NCBI GenBank assembly: GCA_015060115.1
Contig: SUZB01000004.1
Coordinates: 1 to 64,000, forward strand
Origin: Rikenellaceae bacterium
Lineage (GTDB): Bacteria; Bacteroidota; Bacteroidia; Bacteroidales; Rikenellaceae
DNA length: 64,000 nt
Direction of reading: 5' to 3'
Under the pieces are notes generated by a model. It saw nothing but the letters and a program-made list of their open reading frames with translations, was not told where the DNA came from and did not search any database. Below are positions 45,053 to 53,941 of the stretch, in pieces. Within the stretch, counting starts at the first letter, position 1. Each line of letters begins with the position of its first letter. The position numbers were made by a program, and so were the translations under genes.

Positions 45053-45083
45053 TTTGTGATTTGCAAAATTATTGCTATCTTTG
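45053..45083 (+). promoter_or_regulatory. tRNA promoter
   Basis: TTTG (45053-45056), 19 bases, TATCTTTG (45076-45083): a full match to the Bacteroidales -33/-7 consensus, 13 bases upstream of the tRNA. Confidence 0.8.
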
Positions 45084-45096
45084 CATCGCAAAAGTA

Positions 45097-45170
<74 letters not shown>

Positions 45171-45172
45171 CA

Positions 45173-45204
45173 AAAAAGTCTCGGCAGCAATGTCGAGACT
45201 TTTT
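45173..45204 (+). terminator. tRNA terminator
   Basis: AAAAAGTCTCG (45173-45183) pairs perfectly with CGAGACTTTTT (45194-45204) over 10 nt, three bases after the tRNA end. Confidence 0.9.
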
Positions 45205-45250
45205 GTATCTATATATGTATGCCAATACCACAAAAATTGTTAGAAATGCC

Positions 45251-46327
45251 CTACTTCGTAAGCCTATGGTAGTGGCATACAAGCAGGTTTTCGTCATCAT
45301 CGTAGAGGTGCATACCATTGCCCTCGCAGTACTTCCACATCTCGCAGTCAGCGCACTTGCCCTTCTTCGCCCACGAGCGGTTGCGGAACTTCTCGAAGCG
45401 GTTTTGCCACACATCCCAGAAGTTATCCCGATAGATATTGCCCTGCGTGAAGTTGGCGCGCACCGAGGTGCAGCCCGAGATATCGCCATTCACTCGGATA
45501 GAGGCGATGCCAACGCCGGCGTGGCACTCAAAGGGGTTGGTACGAACACGCATCTCGTAGCCCGCGATAAAGCCTTCACAAGAGTACGAAGCCTTAACAC
45601 GGCCCTCCTTACGGCACTTCTCGATAAACTCCATAAGGTAGGTAAACTCCTCATCGTTGAGCTGCATAGACATATCCTCCGAGGCACGACCTACGGGGAA
45701 GATGGTGAATAGTCGCCAGTCGCGCACACCGAGCGAGTAGAGAAACTCCTTGAACTCCTCAAGATGTGGCAACAGAGCTGGCGTTACGCAGGTTACAACA
45801 TCCGAAGCAAGCTCCTTATCCGCCGAAATCATGCGTATGGCCTCTACGGCACGCTTGAAGCTCTCCTTGTTGCGACGAATATAGAAGTGTTGCTCCTCGA
45901 AGCCATCGAGCGACACGGTGATGGTGTGCAGACCTGAGCGAATCAGCGAGTCGAGGCGTTGGCGCGTAAGTGCCAAGCCATTGGTAACCATACCCCAAGG
46001 ATAGCCTCGTCGGTAGAGGTTAAGACCTATCTCCTCCAAATCCTTACGCACCAGCACCTCGCCACCCGAAAGAATTACGAGCACCTTATTAGGGTTTACA
46101 TTGGGCGTAATCTCATTGTCGAGCACGCGGAAGAACTCCTTGGAGGGCATATCCATAATTGAGGTATCGACCCTGCAGTCGCTACCGCAGTGGCGACACT
46201 GCAGATTACAGCGCAAGGTACACTCCCAAAAGAGGGTATTCAGCACATGCTCATCACGGCGTATCTGGCGCAACTTTCTAAATAGGTTGAGTGCTATCCA
46301 CTGGCGCACTCCCATTCGCTTGCTCAT
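45251..46327 (-). CDS. Radical SAM/SPASM enzyme of the rSAM/lipoprotein system
   Basis: A 358-residue radical SAM protein with a SPASM domain, matching the Bacteroidales rSAM/lipoprotein maturase group (TIGR04133-type). The 4Fe-4S/SAM site is CNLQCRHC (about 40-47), followed by ILSGGEVLVRKDLEE. The C-terminal SPASM cysteines are in NPFECHAG, GDISGCTS, KGKCADCEMWKYC and LVCHYH. Such enzymes modify peptides by radical chemistry. Its start is two bases after the stop of a lipoprotein gene, and three further lipoprotein genes of the same family lie upstream; these are the likely substrates. The reaction is unknown. Confidence 0.88.
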   Translation of the reverse strand: MSKRMGVRQWIALNLFRKLRQIRRDEHVLNTLFWECTLRCNLQCRHCGSDCRVDTSIMDMPSKEFFRVLDNEITPNVNPNKVLVILSGGEVLVRKDLEEIGLNLYRRGYPWGMVTNGLALTRQRLDSLIRSGLHTITVSLDGFEEQHFYIRRNKESFKRAVEAIRMISADKELASDVVTCVTPALLPHLEEFKEFLYSLGVRDWRLFTIFPVGRASEDMSMQLNDEEFTYLMEFIEKCRKEGRVKASYSCEGFIAGYEMRVRTNPFECHAGVGIASIRVNGDISGCTSVRANFTQGNIYRDNFWDVWQNRFEKFRNRSWAKKGKCADCEMWKYCEGNGMHLYDDDENLLVCHYHRLTK

Positions 46328-46329
46328 AG

Positions 46330-46677
46330 TTAATCAATCTTTTGTAACTCTATATCACCGAGATCCGCATCCTGTTGATTTAGCGGAACAACCCTATCGG
46401 CAAACTTACCACCATTACTCTTGCCATCAATATCCCTAAGCTGTAGAGCATTACTATCGATGTTGTGGATATAGAAGCGACCATCCTCGGTGGTGTAGGT
46501 CTTCTTCTCGCCCAACGACACCTCGATACCCTCGATAGGGTTCTTCTGGGGGTCTACCACCCTGCCCGAAGCACCAAACTCGGCGTGATACTCATCGTAG
46601 GCCGTGCCATAGCACGCTACACAGGTGAGCGTCATTCCAAACAGCGCAAAGAGGCGTAATAAAATCTTACCTACCAT
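46330..46677 (-). CDS. rSAM/lipoprotein-system lipoprotein 1
   Basis: A 115-residue lipoprotein (lipobox VAC; Cys22) of the group paired with the radical SAM enzyme. After the lipobox comes a short linker, a beta-sandwich like a carboxypeptidase-regulatory domain (ASGRVVDPQKNPIEGIEV) and then LRDIDGKSNGGKFADRV, the family's DxDGxxNGGxF motif. It is the shortest of the four lipoproteins here and stands immediately before the enzyme gene, two bases away, hence translationally coupled. Probable substrate of the enzyme. Confidence 0.82.
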   Translation of the reverse strand: MVGKILLRLFALFGMTLTCVACYGTAYDEYHAEFGASGRVVDPQKNPIEGIEVSLGEKKTYTTEDGRFYIHNIDSNALQLRDIDGKSNGGKFADRVVPLNQQDADLGDIELQKID

Positions 46678-46830
46678 AGAATTAGTTGTTAGTTATTAGT
46701 TTTTAGTTGTTAGAGTTGTTAGAGTTTTCAGTTTTGTCATTTTAAGTTTAAGCGAAAGAAGGCAGACACAAGCAAACACTAACCCAAAAACGCATCCGCC
46801 AAAGCATCTGCCTTGCGTTCGCAATGCCAA

Positions 46831-47280
46831 CTACCTCTTATCCAGCGTGATATCGCCTAACTCAGCCTTATAGCCGCCGTCAAACCAACGACCATCACCC
46901 TCATTGATTTGCTCGAAGCTACTCTCAATCTCAACAATCTTGTCCTGGAACTCTCCTCCGTTAGCCTCGCCATCAGTGTCGGTAAGCAGCATATAGCGAG
47001 GACACGACACATCTCCGGACTCAATGTTTAGGTTGCCATCGACATCGGTCAGGCCAAGAAATTCGAAGTAATCGAGGTCTTCGGCACTATAGCCACTCTT
47101 AGCCTCGATACCTTTGATGGGCTTGCCATCGGCATCGACAACACGCGCCTTAATACTAAATTCCACCCAAGGACAGCCATACTCAACAGGTTGATCGTTA
47201 TCTCTCGGATCCTCGCTACACGATGCTGCCATCGCACCATAACCCAAAAGGGTAAACAAAAATAAGATAAATCTTCTCAT
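46831..47280 (-). CDS. rSAM/lipoprotein-system lipoprotein 2
   Basis: A 149-residue paralogue. The signal (FILFLFTLLGYGAMAASC, Cys21) is followed by a Pro-rich linker, the sandwich IKARVVDADGKPIKGIEAKS and the motif DTDGEANGGEFQDKIVEI. The C-terminal part (GDGRWFDGGYKAELGDITLD) recurs in lipoprotein 4. It is separated from gene 1 by 150 bases containing TTAGTTGTTAG-type heptads. Confidence 0.8.
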   Translation of the reverse strand: MRRFILFLFTLLGYGAMAASCSEDPRDNDQPVEYGCPWVEFSIKARVVDADGKPIKGIEAKSGYSAEDLDYFEFLGLTDVDGNLNIESGDVSCPRYMLLTDTDGEANGGEFQDKIVEIESSFEQINEGDGRWFDGGYKAELGDITLDKR

Positions 47281-47296
47281 AATCCTAATATTTTGA

Positions 47297-47428
47297 TTAG
47301 TTTTTAGTTGTTAGTTATTAGAGAATTTTTAAGACGAGTAAGACCATTAAGACAAAATGATGCCCGACCTCGTAATGGTCTTAAGGTCCTAAGGTCTTAT
47401 CGGTCCAAAAGATTGTCAGTTGTTAGTT
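47297..47428. repeat. Hairpin repeat element, copy B
   Basis: A diverged copy of the element at 44155: heptad end TTAGTTTTTAGTTGTTAG, AAGACGAGTAAGACCATTAA, core CCCGACCTCGTAATGGTCTT, AAGGTCCTAAGGTCTTA. The right end has lost the inverted heptads and overlaps the end of the lipoprotein 3 gene. Confidence 0.75.
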
Positions 47429-47818
47429 TTTCTCCATCTCCACATAGTCGCTACCAGTAAAACCCCATTCATCGGGCTTTGAGGGTGGCGTTGCAAGGTG
47501 GGTAATATCGAGTTCAAGGCTACAATACTCTCCGCCATTAGCCTCGCCATCGACATCCTCGAAGCTGATAATCAACCTCTTGCGGGGCGCGATATGTGCA
47601 AAGCCCGAAAGCTCGCCCATATAGTTAGAGTATCCTGAACGACCCTCAAACTCTGCACCCTCAGGATAGGCGCAGATACCCTGAATGGGGTTGCCCTCCG
47701 TATCGACCACACGCGCCGAGAAGTAGAGAACATAGTATTCGGGATTTCTCGCCTTCTCGCACCCCACAACAAGAGATGCAACCATCGCAACGGCAAAAAG
47801 TGCTATTACTCGTTTCAT
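47423..47818 (-). CDS. rSAM/lipoprotein-system lipoprotein 3
   Basis: A 131-residue paralogue with lipobox VVGC (Cys20). The sandwich FSARVVDTEGNPIQGICAYP is followed by GRSGYSNYMGELSGF and the motif EDVDGEANGGEYCSLELDI; here F is replaced by Y and a Cys follows. Its stop codon is next to repeat copy B, and a heptad repeat lies just upstream of the start. Confidence 0.8.
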   Translation of the reverse strand: MKRVIALFAVAMVASLVVGCEKARNPEYYVLYFSARVVDTEGNPIQGICAYPEGAEFEGRSGYSNYMGELSGFAHIAPRKRLIISFEDVDGEANGGEYCSLELDITHLATPPSKPDEWGFTGSDYVEMEKN

Positions 47819-47858
47819 TATATAGTTGTTAGTTTTTAGTTATTAGTTGTTAGAGTTT

Positions 47859-48083
47859 GTCATCTTGAGCGTAAGCGAAAGATCTTAAGGTCTGCACGGC
47901 GGTTGAATGTCTTGCCCACTGCAAGATTCTTCACTTCGTTCAGAATGACTTTGCTAAGAGCTATTAGCTATTAGTTATTAGTTGTTAGCTATGTCATCTT
48001 GAGCCTTAGCGAAAGATCTTGAGGTTTGCACAACTATCGACCTAATTGCTTGCTGCAAGATTCTTCACTTCGTTCAGAATGAC
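47859..48083. repeat. Two adjacent GTCAT...ATGAC palindromic repeats
   Basis: Two ~91-bp units (47859-47949 and 47993-48083) begin GTCATCTTGAGC, continue with AAGCGAAAGATCTT-like or GCGAAAGATCTTGAG sequence and end AAGATTCTTCACTTCGTTCA, then GAATGAC. The ends are complementary, and the variable middle differs. A diverged partial copy may lie at 46736-46768. They resemble dispersed palindromic units known from many Bacteroidota. Confidence 0.8.
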
Positions 48084-48106
48084 AAGCAAGAGTTGTTAGC
48101 AACGAC

Positions 48107-49429
48107 TTACATCTCCTTCTCTGCCTCGCGCACCCACTTAGGTCGTGCAAGGTTAAAGCCGATGCCCACATAGAGGTTAAACGACTTTGCCGAGCGAGGC
48201 ATCATCATCTGGGTGTCCATAGCCATAAATTGGAATGGGTGGAGTCCTGTAGCCTTGTAACGCGCACCGATATAGTCCATACCCATAAAGATATTTATCG
48301 CGCGAGGGTGGATGTTGATAGCTGCACCAAAGACACCGGGGCGGTTGGCGTTAAGCATCGTGTGGCTAAGGGTGAAGGTGAGCCAATCTGTCGGGCGAGC
48401 GTTAAACGAGGCGGTAAGCTCGGTGCTTATAGCATAGCGGTAAAAGCGTGTGTGCGAGAGCAGGCCTACCGAGAGATAATCCTTGCAGAAACGGTACTCG
48501 ACACCGACATTCAGGTTGCAGTTAAGGCGTGTTGCATAGCCCGCATATCCCAAGTCTGCAATCACATCATCGCCATCAAACTCATCCTCAATATAGCCAC
48601 CGAGGTGCGTTCTGCGACCCCAATAGATAAAGCCGAGGTCGGTAACGGCTGCCGAGACACGGAGCCTGTCGCCAAGCAACGATAGCTCGGCACCGAGGTC
48701 GATAGCACCACCAAAGCTACGGAGGTTGCGCCATACGCTTGCATCATCTACGCTCACGTGGTTATTCTCTATGCTATTCATACGCCACTCGCCAATAGGT
48801 GTAACCTCATAGGCGCCATCAACCATCTTTGCAGATAACTTATCGACACGAATATCGGCATTCTGAATACCGATAAGGAACTTCGCCCTGACACCCAAGG
48901 TAAGGTACTTGCCGATGTTGAATGCCGAGCCTACAAAGGCATCGAAGTAGCCACTGTTATCCATACCGAGGCTCTTTACATCGTAGACACCCGTCTTCTT
49001 ATCTGCCAGTATCTCGGCTACATCGCGCGATACCGCTAAATTGGTGTCGTGATGGAGGTTAGCACCGAATGTCCAATATACCTTTTTGCGACTATAGAAG
49101 CCAGCACCAAAGAGCGTAAGGTCGCCCTTCATAGTGTGTCGGCTTACATTAGGTAGCTTGCCGAGAAACTCCGACGCATTCATACTATCAAAGTTGCTCT
49201 TCAGATCGCGAATAAGCTCTAAATCAACATTTCCGTAGATGCCACCGCTATAGCCCGAAAGCGCTGGTACAGCGATATAGCCTCGCGTGGGCTTAAGCGC
49301 AGGATTAAGCTCAGTTCTAAAATATGAGCCCTCCATAAAATATGAGCTCTTAAGCTGTGCTGTTGCACTCTGCATAGAGAGCAATGCCAAGCCAATAAGC
49401 ATTATCAAAGAGTAAAATATCCTTTTCAT
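48107..49429 (-). CDS. DUF5723 outer-membrane beta-barrel protein
   Basis: A 440-residue protein with a signal peptide (RIFYSLIMLIGLALLSMQSA, cleavage at TAQ) and alternating beta strands to the end. The DUF5723 family signature is at the N-terminus: YFMEGSYFRTELNPALKPTR, GYIAVPALSGYSGGIYGNV. It would be an outer-membrane barrel like PorV/FadL-type proteins. It lies among the rSAM-associated lipoproteins, between lipoproteins 3 and 4, so a role in presenting or anchoring them is possible but only inferred. Confidence 0.82.
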   Translation of the reverse strand: MKRIFYSLIMLIGLALLSMQSATAQLKSSYFMEGSYFRTELNPALKPTRGYIAVPALSGYSGGIYGNVDLELIRDLKSNFDSMNASEFLGKLPNVSRHTMKGDLTLFGAGFYSRKKVYWTFGANLHHDTNLAVSRDVAEILADKKTGVYDVKSLGMDNSGYFDAFVGSAFNIGKYLTLGVRAKFLIGIQNADIRVDKLSAKMVDGAYEVTPIGEWRMNSIENNHVSVDDASVWRNLRSFGGAIDLGAELSLLGDRLRVSAAVTDLGFIYWGRRTHLGGYIEDEFDGDDVIADLGYAGYATRLNCNLNVGVEYRFCKDYLSVGLLSHTRFYRYAISTELTASFNARPTDWLTFTLSHTMLNANRPGVFGAAINIHPRAINIFMGMDYIGARYKATGLHPFQFMAMDTQMMMPRSAKSFNLYVGIGFNLARPKWVREAEKEM

Positions 49430-49455
49430 AATTTAGAGTTGTTAGTTATTAGTTT

Positions 49456-49926
49456 TTAGTTGTTAGCTATGTCATCATTTTCGTTGGCGGTCTTATGCTC
49501 AAGAGTTACCTCGCCCATATCGAACTTGTAGGCGCCATCATACCAGTTGCCACTGCCTTTCTCGGTCTGCTCGAAGCCAACAACATCGACAATCTTTGTC
49601 TCGAACTCTCCGCCATTAGCCTCGCCATCAACATCCTCGATAATCAACCTTTCTGGCACGGTATGAGGCGAAGCCGTAGCATCAATATTTCCCTCATAGT
49701 CGGTATAGCCGGTTCGCCACTCGAAATCCTCGGTATGGTATTCACCGTCCCAACTCTCGTGGAGTATCGCTACACGGATACCCTCGATGGGTTTGCCCTC
49801 CTCATCAACAACACGCGCCGTAGCACGGAAATTTACATGCGGAGTACCATACTCGCAACGCACATCGCAGCTTGTCGAAAAGCTAAAACCAAGCATCGCC
49901 AAAAGAAGGTAAAGAAACTGTTTCAT
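49456..49926 (-). CDS. rSAM/lipoprotein-system lipoprotein 4
   Basis: A 156-residue paralogue with lipobox TSC (Cys20). The sandwich ARVVDEEGKPIEGIRVAILH is followed by TGYTDYEGNIDATASPHTVP and the motif EDVDGEANGGEFETKIVDV; the tail SGNWYDGAYKFDMGEVTLEH matches lipoprotein 2. It is the most upstream gene of the cluster. The DUF5723 gene starts 26 bases after its stop, so they are probably co-transcribed. Confidence 0.8.
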   Translation of the reverse strand: MKQFLYLLLAMLGFSFSTSCDVRCEYGTPHVNFRATARVVDEEGKPIEGIRVAILHESWDGEYHTEDFEWRTGYTDYEGNIDATASPHTVPERLIIEDVDGEANGGEFETKIVDVVGFEQTEKGSGNWYDGAYKFDMGEVTLEHKTANENDDIANN

Positions 49927-50316
49927 ATTTATAGTTGTTAGTTTTTAGTTATTAGTTGTTAGAGTTTTTAGATGTTAGTTTCCTATGTCCTATTAACTCC
50001 TATTTTCTCCTATCTGATTTTTCCTACCACAAAATTACAACATAACAGCTGTAGCCACCAAATTTTCGGGGCGTTATCTTTTCCAGATAGCCACTTATAT
50101 CGTATTGATATTCAACACTTTACAAATGGCTGAAAATTTAATTTTTCCACCCCTCTGATTATCAATAAGTTACGCACCATCAAATCAAACACCTTACAAT
50201 TTATTTTTTATTTACTGATAATCAACATTTTAACCTATTACAGATAAGTAAAACTTCGCTACGCCTTTGCAATCTCAACAAAAATTATTAACTTTGCTTT
50301 TACTAAAAAAATAGTT
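49927..50316. other. Divergent intergenic region
   Basis: About 390 bases between lipoprotein 4 and ispG. The first ~40 bases are TTAGTTGTTAG-type heptads; the rest is AT-rich with GATAATCAACATT-like words (50216-50230; reversed near 50157). No gene is seen, and no full promoter consensus is obvious for ispG. Confidence 0.4.
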
Positions 50317-51801
50317 ATGGCACGAACTCTTAAATACACACGCCGAGCATCGCACGAGGTGGTGATTGGTGGCTATAAAATCGGTGGCAACAACCCTATT
50401 GCCGTGCAGTCGATGACCAACACGCCGACAGCCGACATCGAAGCATCGGTGGCACAGACCGAGCGCATAGAGCGTGCGGGAGCTGAGATTGTGCGCCTCA
50501 CAGCGCAGGGCAAAAAGGAGGGCGAGGCACTGCAACCCATTATGGATATGTTGCGCTCGCACGGCTCAAAGGCAGCTATCGTTGCCGACATCCACTTCAC
50601 GCCCGAGATTGCTATGATTGCTGCCGAGGCGGTAGACAAGGTGCGCATCAACCCCGGTAACTTCCGCACCACAAATGGCGAGTTGGAGCGCCTTATAGCT
50701 ATATGCCGTAGGCGCGGCGTGGCACTGCGCATAGGCGTAAATCACGGCTCGTTAGCCAAGCGCGTATTCGACATTTGGGGCGATACACCCGAGGGTATGG
50801 TAGAGTCGGCAATGGAGTTCCTAAAAATGTGCCGAGAGGCTGATTTCCACGAAGTTGTGGTGTCGATGAAGTCGAGCAACACCCGCGTAATGGTGCACGC
50901 CTACCGCCTACTTGTCGAGGCTATGGCTCGCGAGAATATGACATACCCTCTCCACCTTGGTGTTACGGAGGCGGGCGATGGCATTGAGGGTCGTATCAAG
51001 AGTGCTGTAGGCATTGGCTCTCTGCTTGCCGATGGCAATGGCGACACCCTGCGTGTATCGCTTACCGAGGACCCCGAAAACGAGGTGCCTGTAGGCAAGA
51101 TGCTCGTTGATTACTTCCTTGACCGCGAGGGCGAGTTTGAGGTAAGCGAAGAGGGTTATGCCCGCTACTCACCCACCGTATTCCGCCCACGCACAACTGC
51201 TAAGCCTATAATACACAGTGAGATAAGCGAGGAGTACGACATCGTGGATGCTACCACGAAGAACCCAACACACGAGTGGCGAGCAGCGATACTCAACCGC
51301 ACGGACAACCGCCCAGTGGTGCTTCGTCGTCGCTACGACGATAGCGACCCTGAGCGTGTGGCGATATATGCGGCAGCAGATATGGGTCAGCTGCTAATAG
51401 ATGGCCTTGCCGATGGCGTCTGGATTGATGCCCCCGCACTCGACGAGGCAACCGTTGCAGATATGGAGCTGATGCTTCTTCAGGCCTCACGCCTACGCTT
51501 CTCGCGCACCGAGTATATAGCCTGCCCAAGTTGCGGTCGCACGCTCTACGATATTCAATCGACATTGGCGATGATTAAGGCACGCACATCGCACCTTAAA
51601 GACCTGAAAATCGGTGTGATGGGCTGTATCGTAAATGGCCCGGGTGAAATGGCGGATGCCGACTACGGCTATGTTGGCTCTTCGCCAGAGCATATCACGC
51701 TATATCGTGGTCGTGAGGTTGTCGAGCGCAATATCCACCAGAGCAAGGCCCTCGACCACCTTATCGAGATTATCAAGCGTGATGGTCGCTGGCACGACTA
51801 A
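50317..51801 (+). CDS. ispG: 4-hydroxy-3-methylbut-2-enyl diphosphate synthase
   Basis: A 494-residue IspG (GcpE) of the methylerythritol phosphate isoprenoid pathway; it turns the cyclic diphosphate into HMBPP with a 4Fe-4S cluster. The TIM barrel covers ~1-265 (IAVQSMTNTPTADIEASVAQ, LRIGVNHGSLAKRVFDIWGD). The cluster ligands are in IACPSCGRTLYDI (C403, C406) and MGCIVNGPGEM (C437). Between barrel and cluster domain is an insert of ~110 residues, shorter than the insert of plant-type or many Bacteroidota IspG. Next genes are independent. Confidence 0.95.
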   Translation: MARTLKYTRRASHEVVIGGYKIGGNNPIAVQSMTNTPTADIEASVAQTERIERAGAEIVRLTAQGKKEGEALQPIMDMLRSHGSKAAIVADIHFTPEIAMIAAEAVDKVRINPGNFRTTNGELERLIAICRRRGVALRIGVNHGSLAKRVFDIWGDTPEGMVESAMEFLKMCREADFHEVVVSMKSSNTRVMVHAYRLLVEAMARENMTYPLHLGVTEAGDGIEGRIKSAVGIGSLLADGNGDTLRVSLTEDPENEVPVGKMLVDYFLDREGEFEVSEEGYARYSPTVFRPRTTAKPIIHSEISEEYDIVDATTKNPTHEWRAAILNRTDNRPVVLRRRYDDSDPERVAIYAAADMGQLLIDGLADGVWIDAPALDEATVADMELMLLQASRLRFSRTEYIACPSCGRTLYDIQSTLAMIKARTSHLKDLKIGVMGCIVNGPGEMADADYGYVGSSPEHITLYRGREVVERNIHQSKALDHLIEIIKRDGRWHD

Positions 51802-51810
51802 ACGAAGAGA

Positions 51811-51954
51811 GTTTTTAGTTGTTAGTTGTTAGAGTTTTTTAGGATAAGTAAGATCATTAAGACAAGTAAGACAAGTAAGAAATAATGTGATACCCGACCT
51901 CGTAAGGTCCTAAGGTCCTATCGTCCTAAGGTCTTAAAAATTATCTAACAACTA
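51811..51954. repeat. Hairpin repeat element, copy C
   Basis: Starts nine bases after the ispG stop. It has heptad TTTTTAGTTGTTAGTTGTTAG-like sequence at the left, the core CCCGACCTCGTAAGGTCCTA and CTAACAACTA at the right end. It is the copy closest to A (AGTAAGATCATTAAGACAAG is nearly shared). Confidence 0.78.
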
Positions 51955-51974
51955 TTCTCCGATAAACAGAAGAT

Positions 51975-52703
51975 ATGTCAATGAAATCCTATAAGGCGCG
52001 TGGCATAGTTCTCGGCACACTAAAGTATGGCGAGAAGGGTGTTGTTGTGCATATACTCACCGATGTTATAGGGCGACAAAGCTATATGGTTCAGGGTGTT
52101 AGGCCAACGGCACGCGGCTCAAAAATGGCACTTCTACAACCTATGTTTGCGGTGGAATATATCGGCTTGGAGTCGCAGAAGATGTCGATGCACCGAATGA
52201 AAGACCTTGTGCCGGGCATCGTACTGCAATCCACGCCCTTCGATGTTCGCAAATCGACAATGGCACTCTTTATGGCCGAGGTGCTATACCGCCTTGTAAA
52301 GGAGAGCGAGCCCGCCGAGGGTCTCTTTGACTTTGTGTGGGGCTCTGTCGAGGCGCTTGATGCCCTTCAAGAGGGCATTGCCAACTTCCATCTATGGTTT
52401 TTGGCAAACCTTAGCCGTCCTCTTGGCTTCTCGCCCGACAACGAGTATAACGATGGCGACTACCTCGATATTCGTGATGGACACTTCACACCTATCCCAT
52501 TGATACGCAGCGAATCACTATCACCCGACAATGCTAGAATACTGCACGATATGCTTGAATGTGATGTCCGCTATTTAGGCGAGATAGGCCTAAACCGCAC
52601 CCAGCGTGTAGAGTTTCTTGAGGCGATGCTCAAGTACTACGCCTACCACCTCGACACAATACGCTCGGTGGAGTCGCTAAGGATACTGCAAGAGGTATTT
52701 TAG
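51975..52703 (+). CDS. recO: DNA repair protein RecO
   Basis: A 242-residue RecO, which helps load RecA at single-strand gaps and anneals strands. The OB-fold N-terminus is KARGIVLGTLKYGEKGVVVH, LTDVIGRQSYMVQGVR; the helical middle contains FHLWFLANLSRPLGFSP. The zinc-finger cysteines of many RecO proteins are not present. The stop overlaps the stop of the converging LytTR gene by four bases. Confidence 0.93.
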   Translation: MSMKSYKARGIVLGTLKYGEKGVVVHILTDVIGRQSYMVQGVRPTARGSKMALLQPMFAVEYIGLESQKMSMHRMKDLVPGIVLQSTPFDVRKSTMALFMAEVLYRLVKESEPAEGLFDFVWGSVEALDALQEGIANFHLWFLANLSRPLGFSPDNEYNDGDYLDIRDGHFTPIPLIRSESLSPDNARILHDMLECDVRYLGEIGLNRTQRVEFLEAMLKYYAYHLDTIRSVESLRILQEVF

Positions 52704-53614
52704 GCACGCAGTTTTGAAAGTAGACTTTCGTAATAACTCTTAGATACAGGTATCTGCTTAAGCGACTCATCGTTGAGCTTGATATAGCGCATACGATGCT
52801 CCTCGCCAACAAACTGTATCTTTCTGATATTCACAATATAGGAGCGATGACAGCGCACCATAGATGTACCCTCCAAACTCTTCTCGACATCGCTTGTACG
52901 ACAGCGCAACATATAGGATTGAATCTTCTCGTTGTGCTTGTAGTAGACCTTGATATAGTTATCCTCGGACTCCATATAATATAAGGTATCGAGATTGATT
53001 GTTAGGCGCAGCGTGCCGTTGTAATCGTGAAGATGTACCATACGCGGAGCATCGGGCTCGGAGCGTTGCACCGTTGCCGTAAGTCGCTCACGCTCTGCCG
53101 CCAACTGCTTAATACGGATATTCTCCTCATTTACTCTCTGCAACTCATACTGCGCAGCCTGCAACTCCTCGCAACGAGTACGATAAGCTGCATAGAACGA
53201 CACCAAACCATTGGGAATAGCCAATATTATCGTTACGCAGAAGAGCGCACGAAGTGCAATATCGGGAATTGCAGTACCTGAAACAGGGAAGAAAGTGGCT
53301 GTAATATAGGTATATAGCGCTGAGATAACAACATTTTCGCACATCATCCACAGCGCAAACTGCAACCAAGTGAGAGCCAACCTATCCTGAAACATAAACA
53401 TCAGTGAACGACTGAAGATAAGTATCATCACCGCAGCAAAGTAGAATAGAATGGTGAACGAGAAGCGCTCCATATCTGCCGTAGAGAACCACACTGATAG
53501 TGCATAGCGGTCGTAGAGCACCATAAAGAGTATGGAGAATAGGAATATAAATGTAATCATCGCCCAGATATAGCGGCGCGATACAAGGAATTTGGGAATC
53601 TCTGTTTCGAACAT
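52700..53614 (-). CDS. Membrane-anchored LytTR transcription regulator
   Basis: A 304-residue protein with four hydrophobic helices in the first ~150 residues (AMITFIFLFSILFMVLYDRY, FTILFYFAAVMILIFSRS), a coiled coil (~155-185) and a C-terminal LytTR DNA-binding domain (~205-300): YYMESEDNYIKVYYKHNEKI, MVRCHRSYIVNIRKIQFV. It lacks a receiver domain, so it may sense a membrane signal directly. Its targets are unknown. Convergent with recO. Confidence 0.88.
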   Translation of the reverse strand: MFETEIPKFLVSRRYIWAMITFIFLFSILFMVLYDRYALSVWFSTADMERFSFTILFYFAAVMILIFSRSLMFMFQDRLALTWLQFALWMMCENVVISALYTYITATFFPVSGTAIPDIALRALFCVTIILAIPNGLVSFYAAYRTRCEELQAAQYELQRVNEENIRIKQLAAERERLTATVQRSEPDAPRMVHLHDYNGTLRLTINLDTLYYMESEDNYIKVYYKHNEKIQSYMLRCRTSDVEKSLEGTSMVRCHRSYIVNIRKIQFVGEEHRMRYIKLNDESLKQIPVSKSYYESLLSKLRA

Positions 53615-53805
53615 AGCCTATCGTTTGATATCGGGCGACTCAAAAGGCAGAACTCACCTGCAACAGAGTAGCCCAATTTGGATAAATTGTGCAACAAAGA
53701 TAGTTATTTTCTACTTTTACACAAAGCATTTACCACAAATATTGCATTTTCGCCACAAAATAGATATTTTTGCCACAAAAACAGGGATAGTACATATCGA
53801 CACCA

Positions 53806-53813
53806 TATCTTTG
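53806..53813 (+). promoter_or_regulatory. -7 box of the fab operon
   Basis: TATCTTTG matches the -7 consensus, about 200 bases before fabH, in the divergent spacer. A -33 box is not clear. It implies a long leader containing the two 15-bp repeats. Confidence 0.45.
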
Positions 53814-53941
53814 CACCGTTAAAGTGGTAAATTTTTCGCTTTCTCGTGCGTAGGCGTTAGTGGCAAGTTGGACTAAAATTCCAATCTACCGACACTCTCA
53901 GGCCAGCAGAATAGGCGACAAACACTCCACCCAACATTTAG

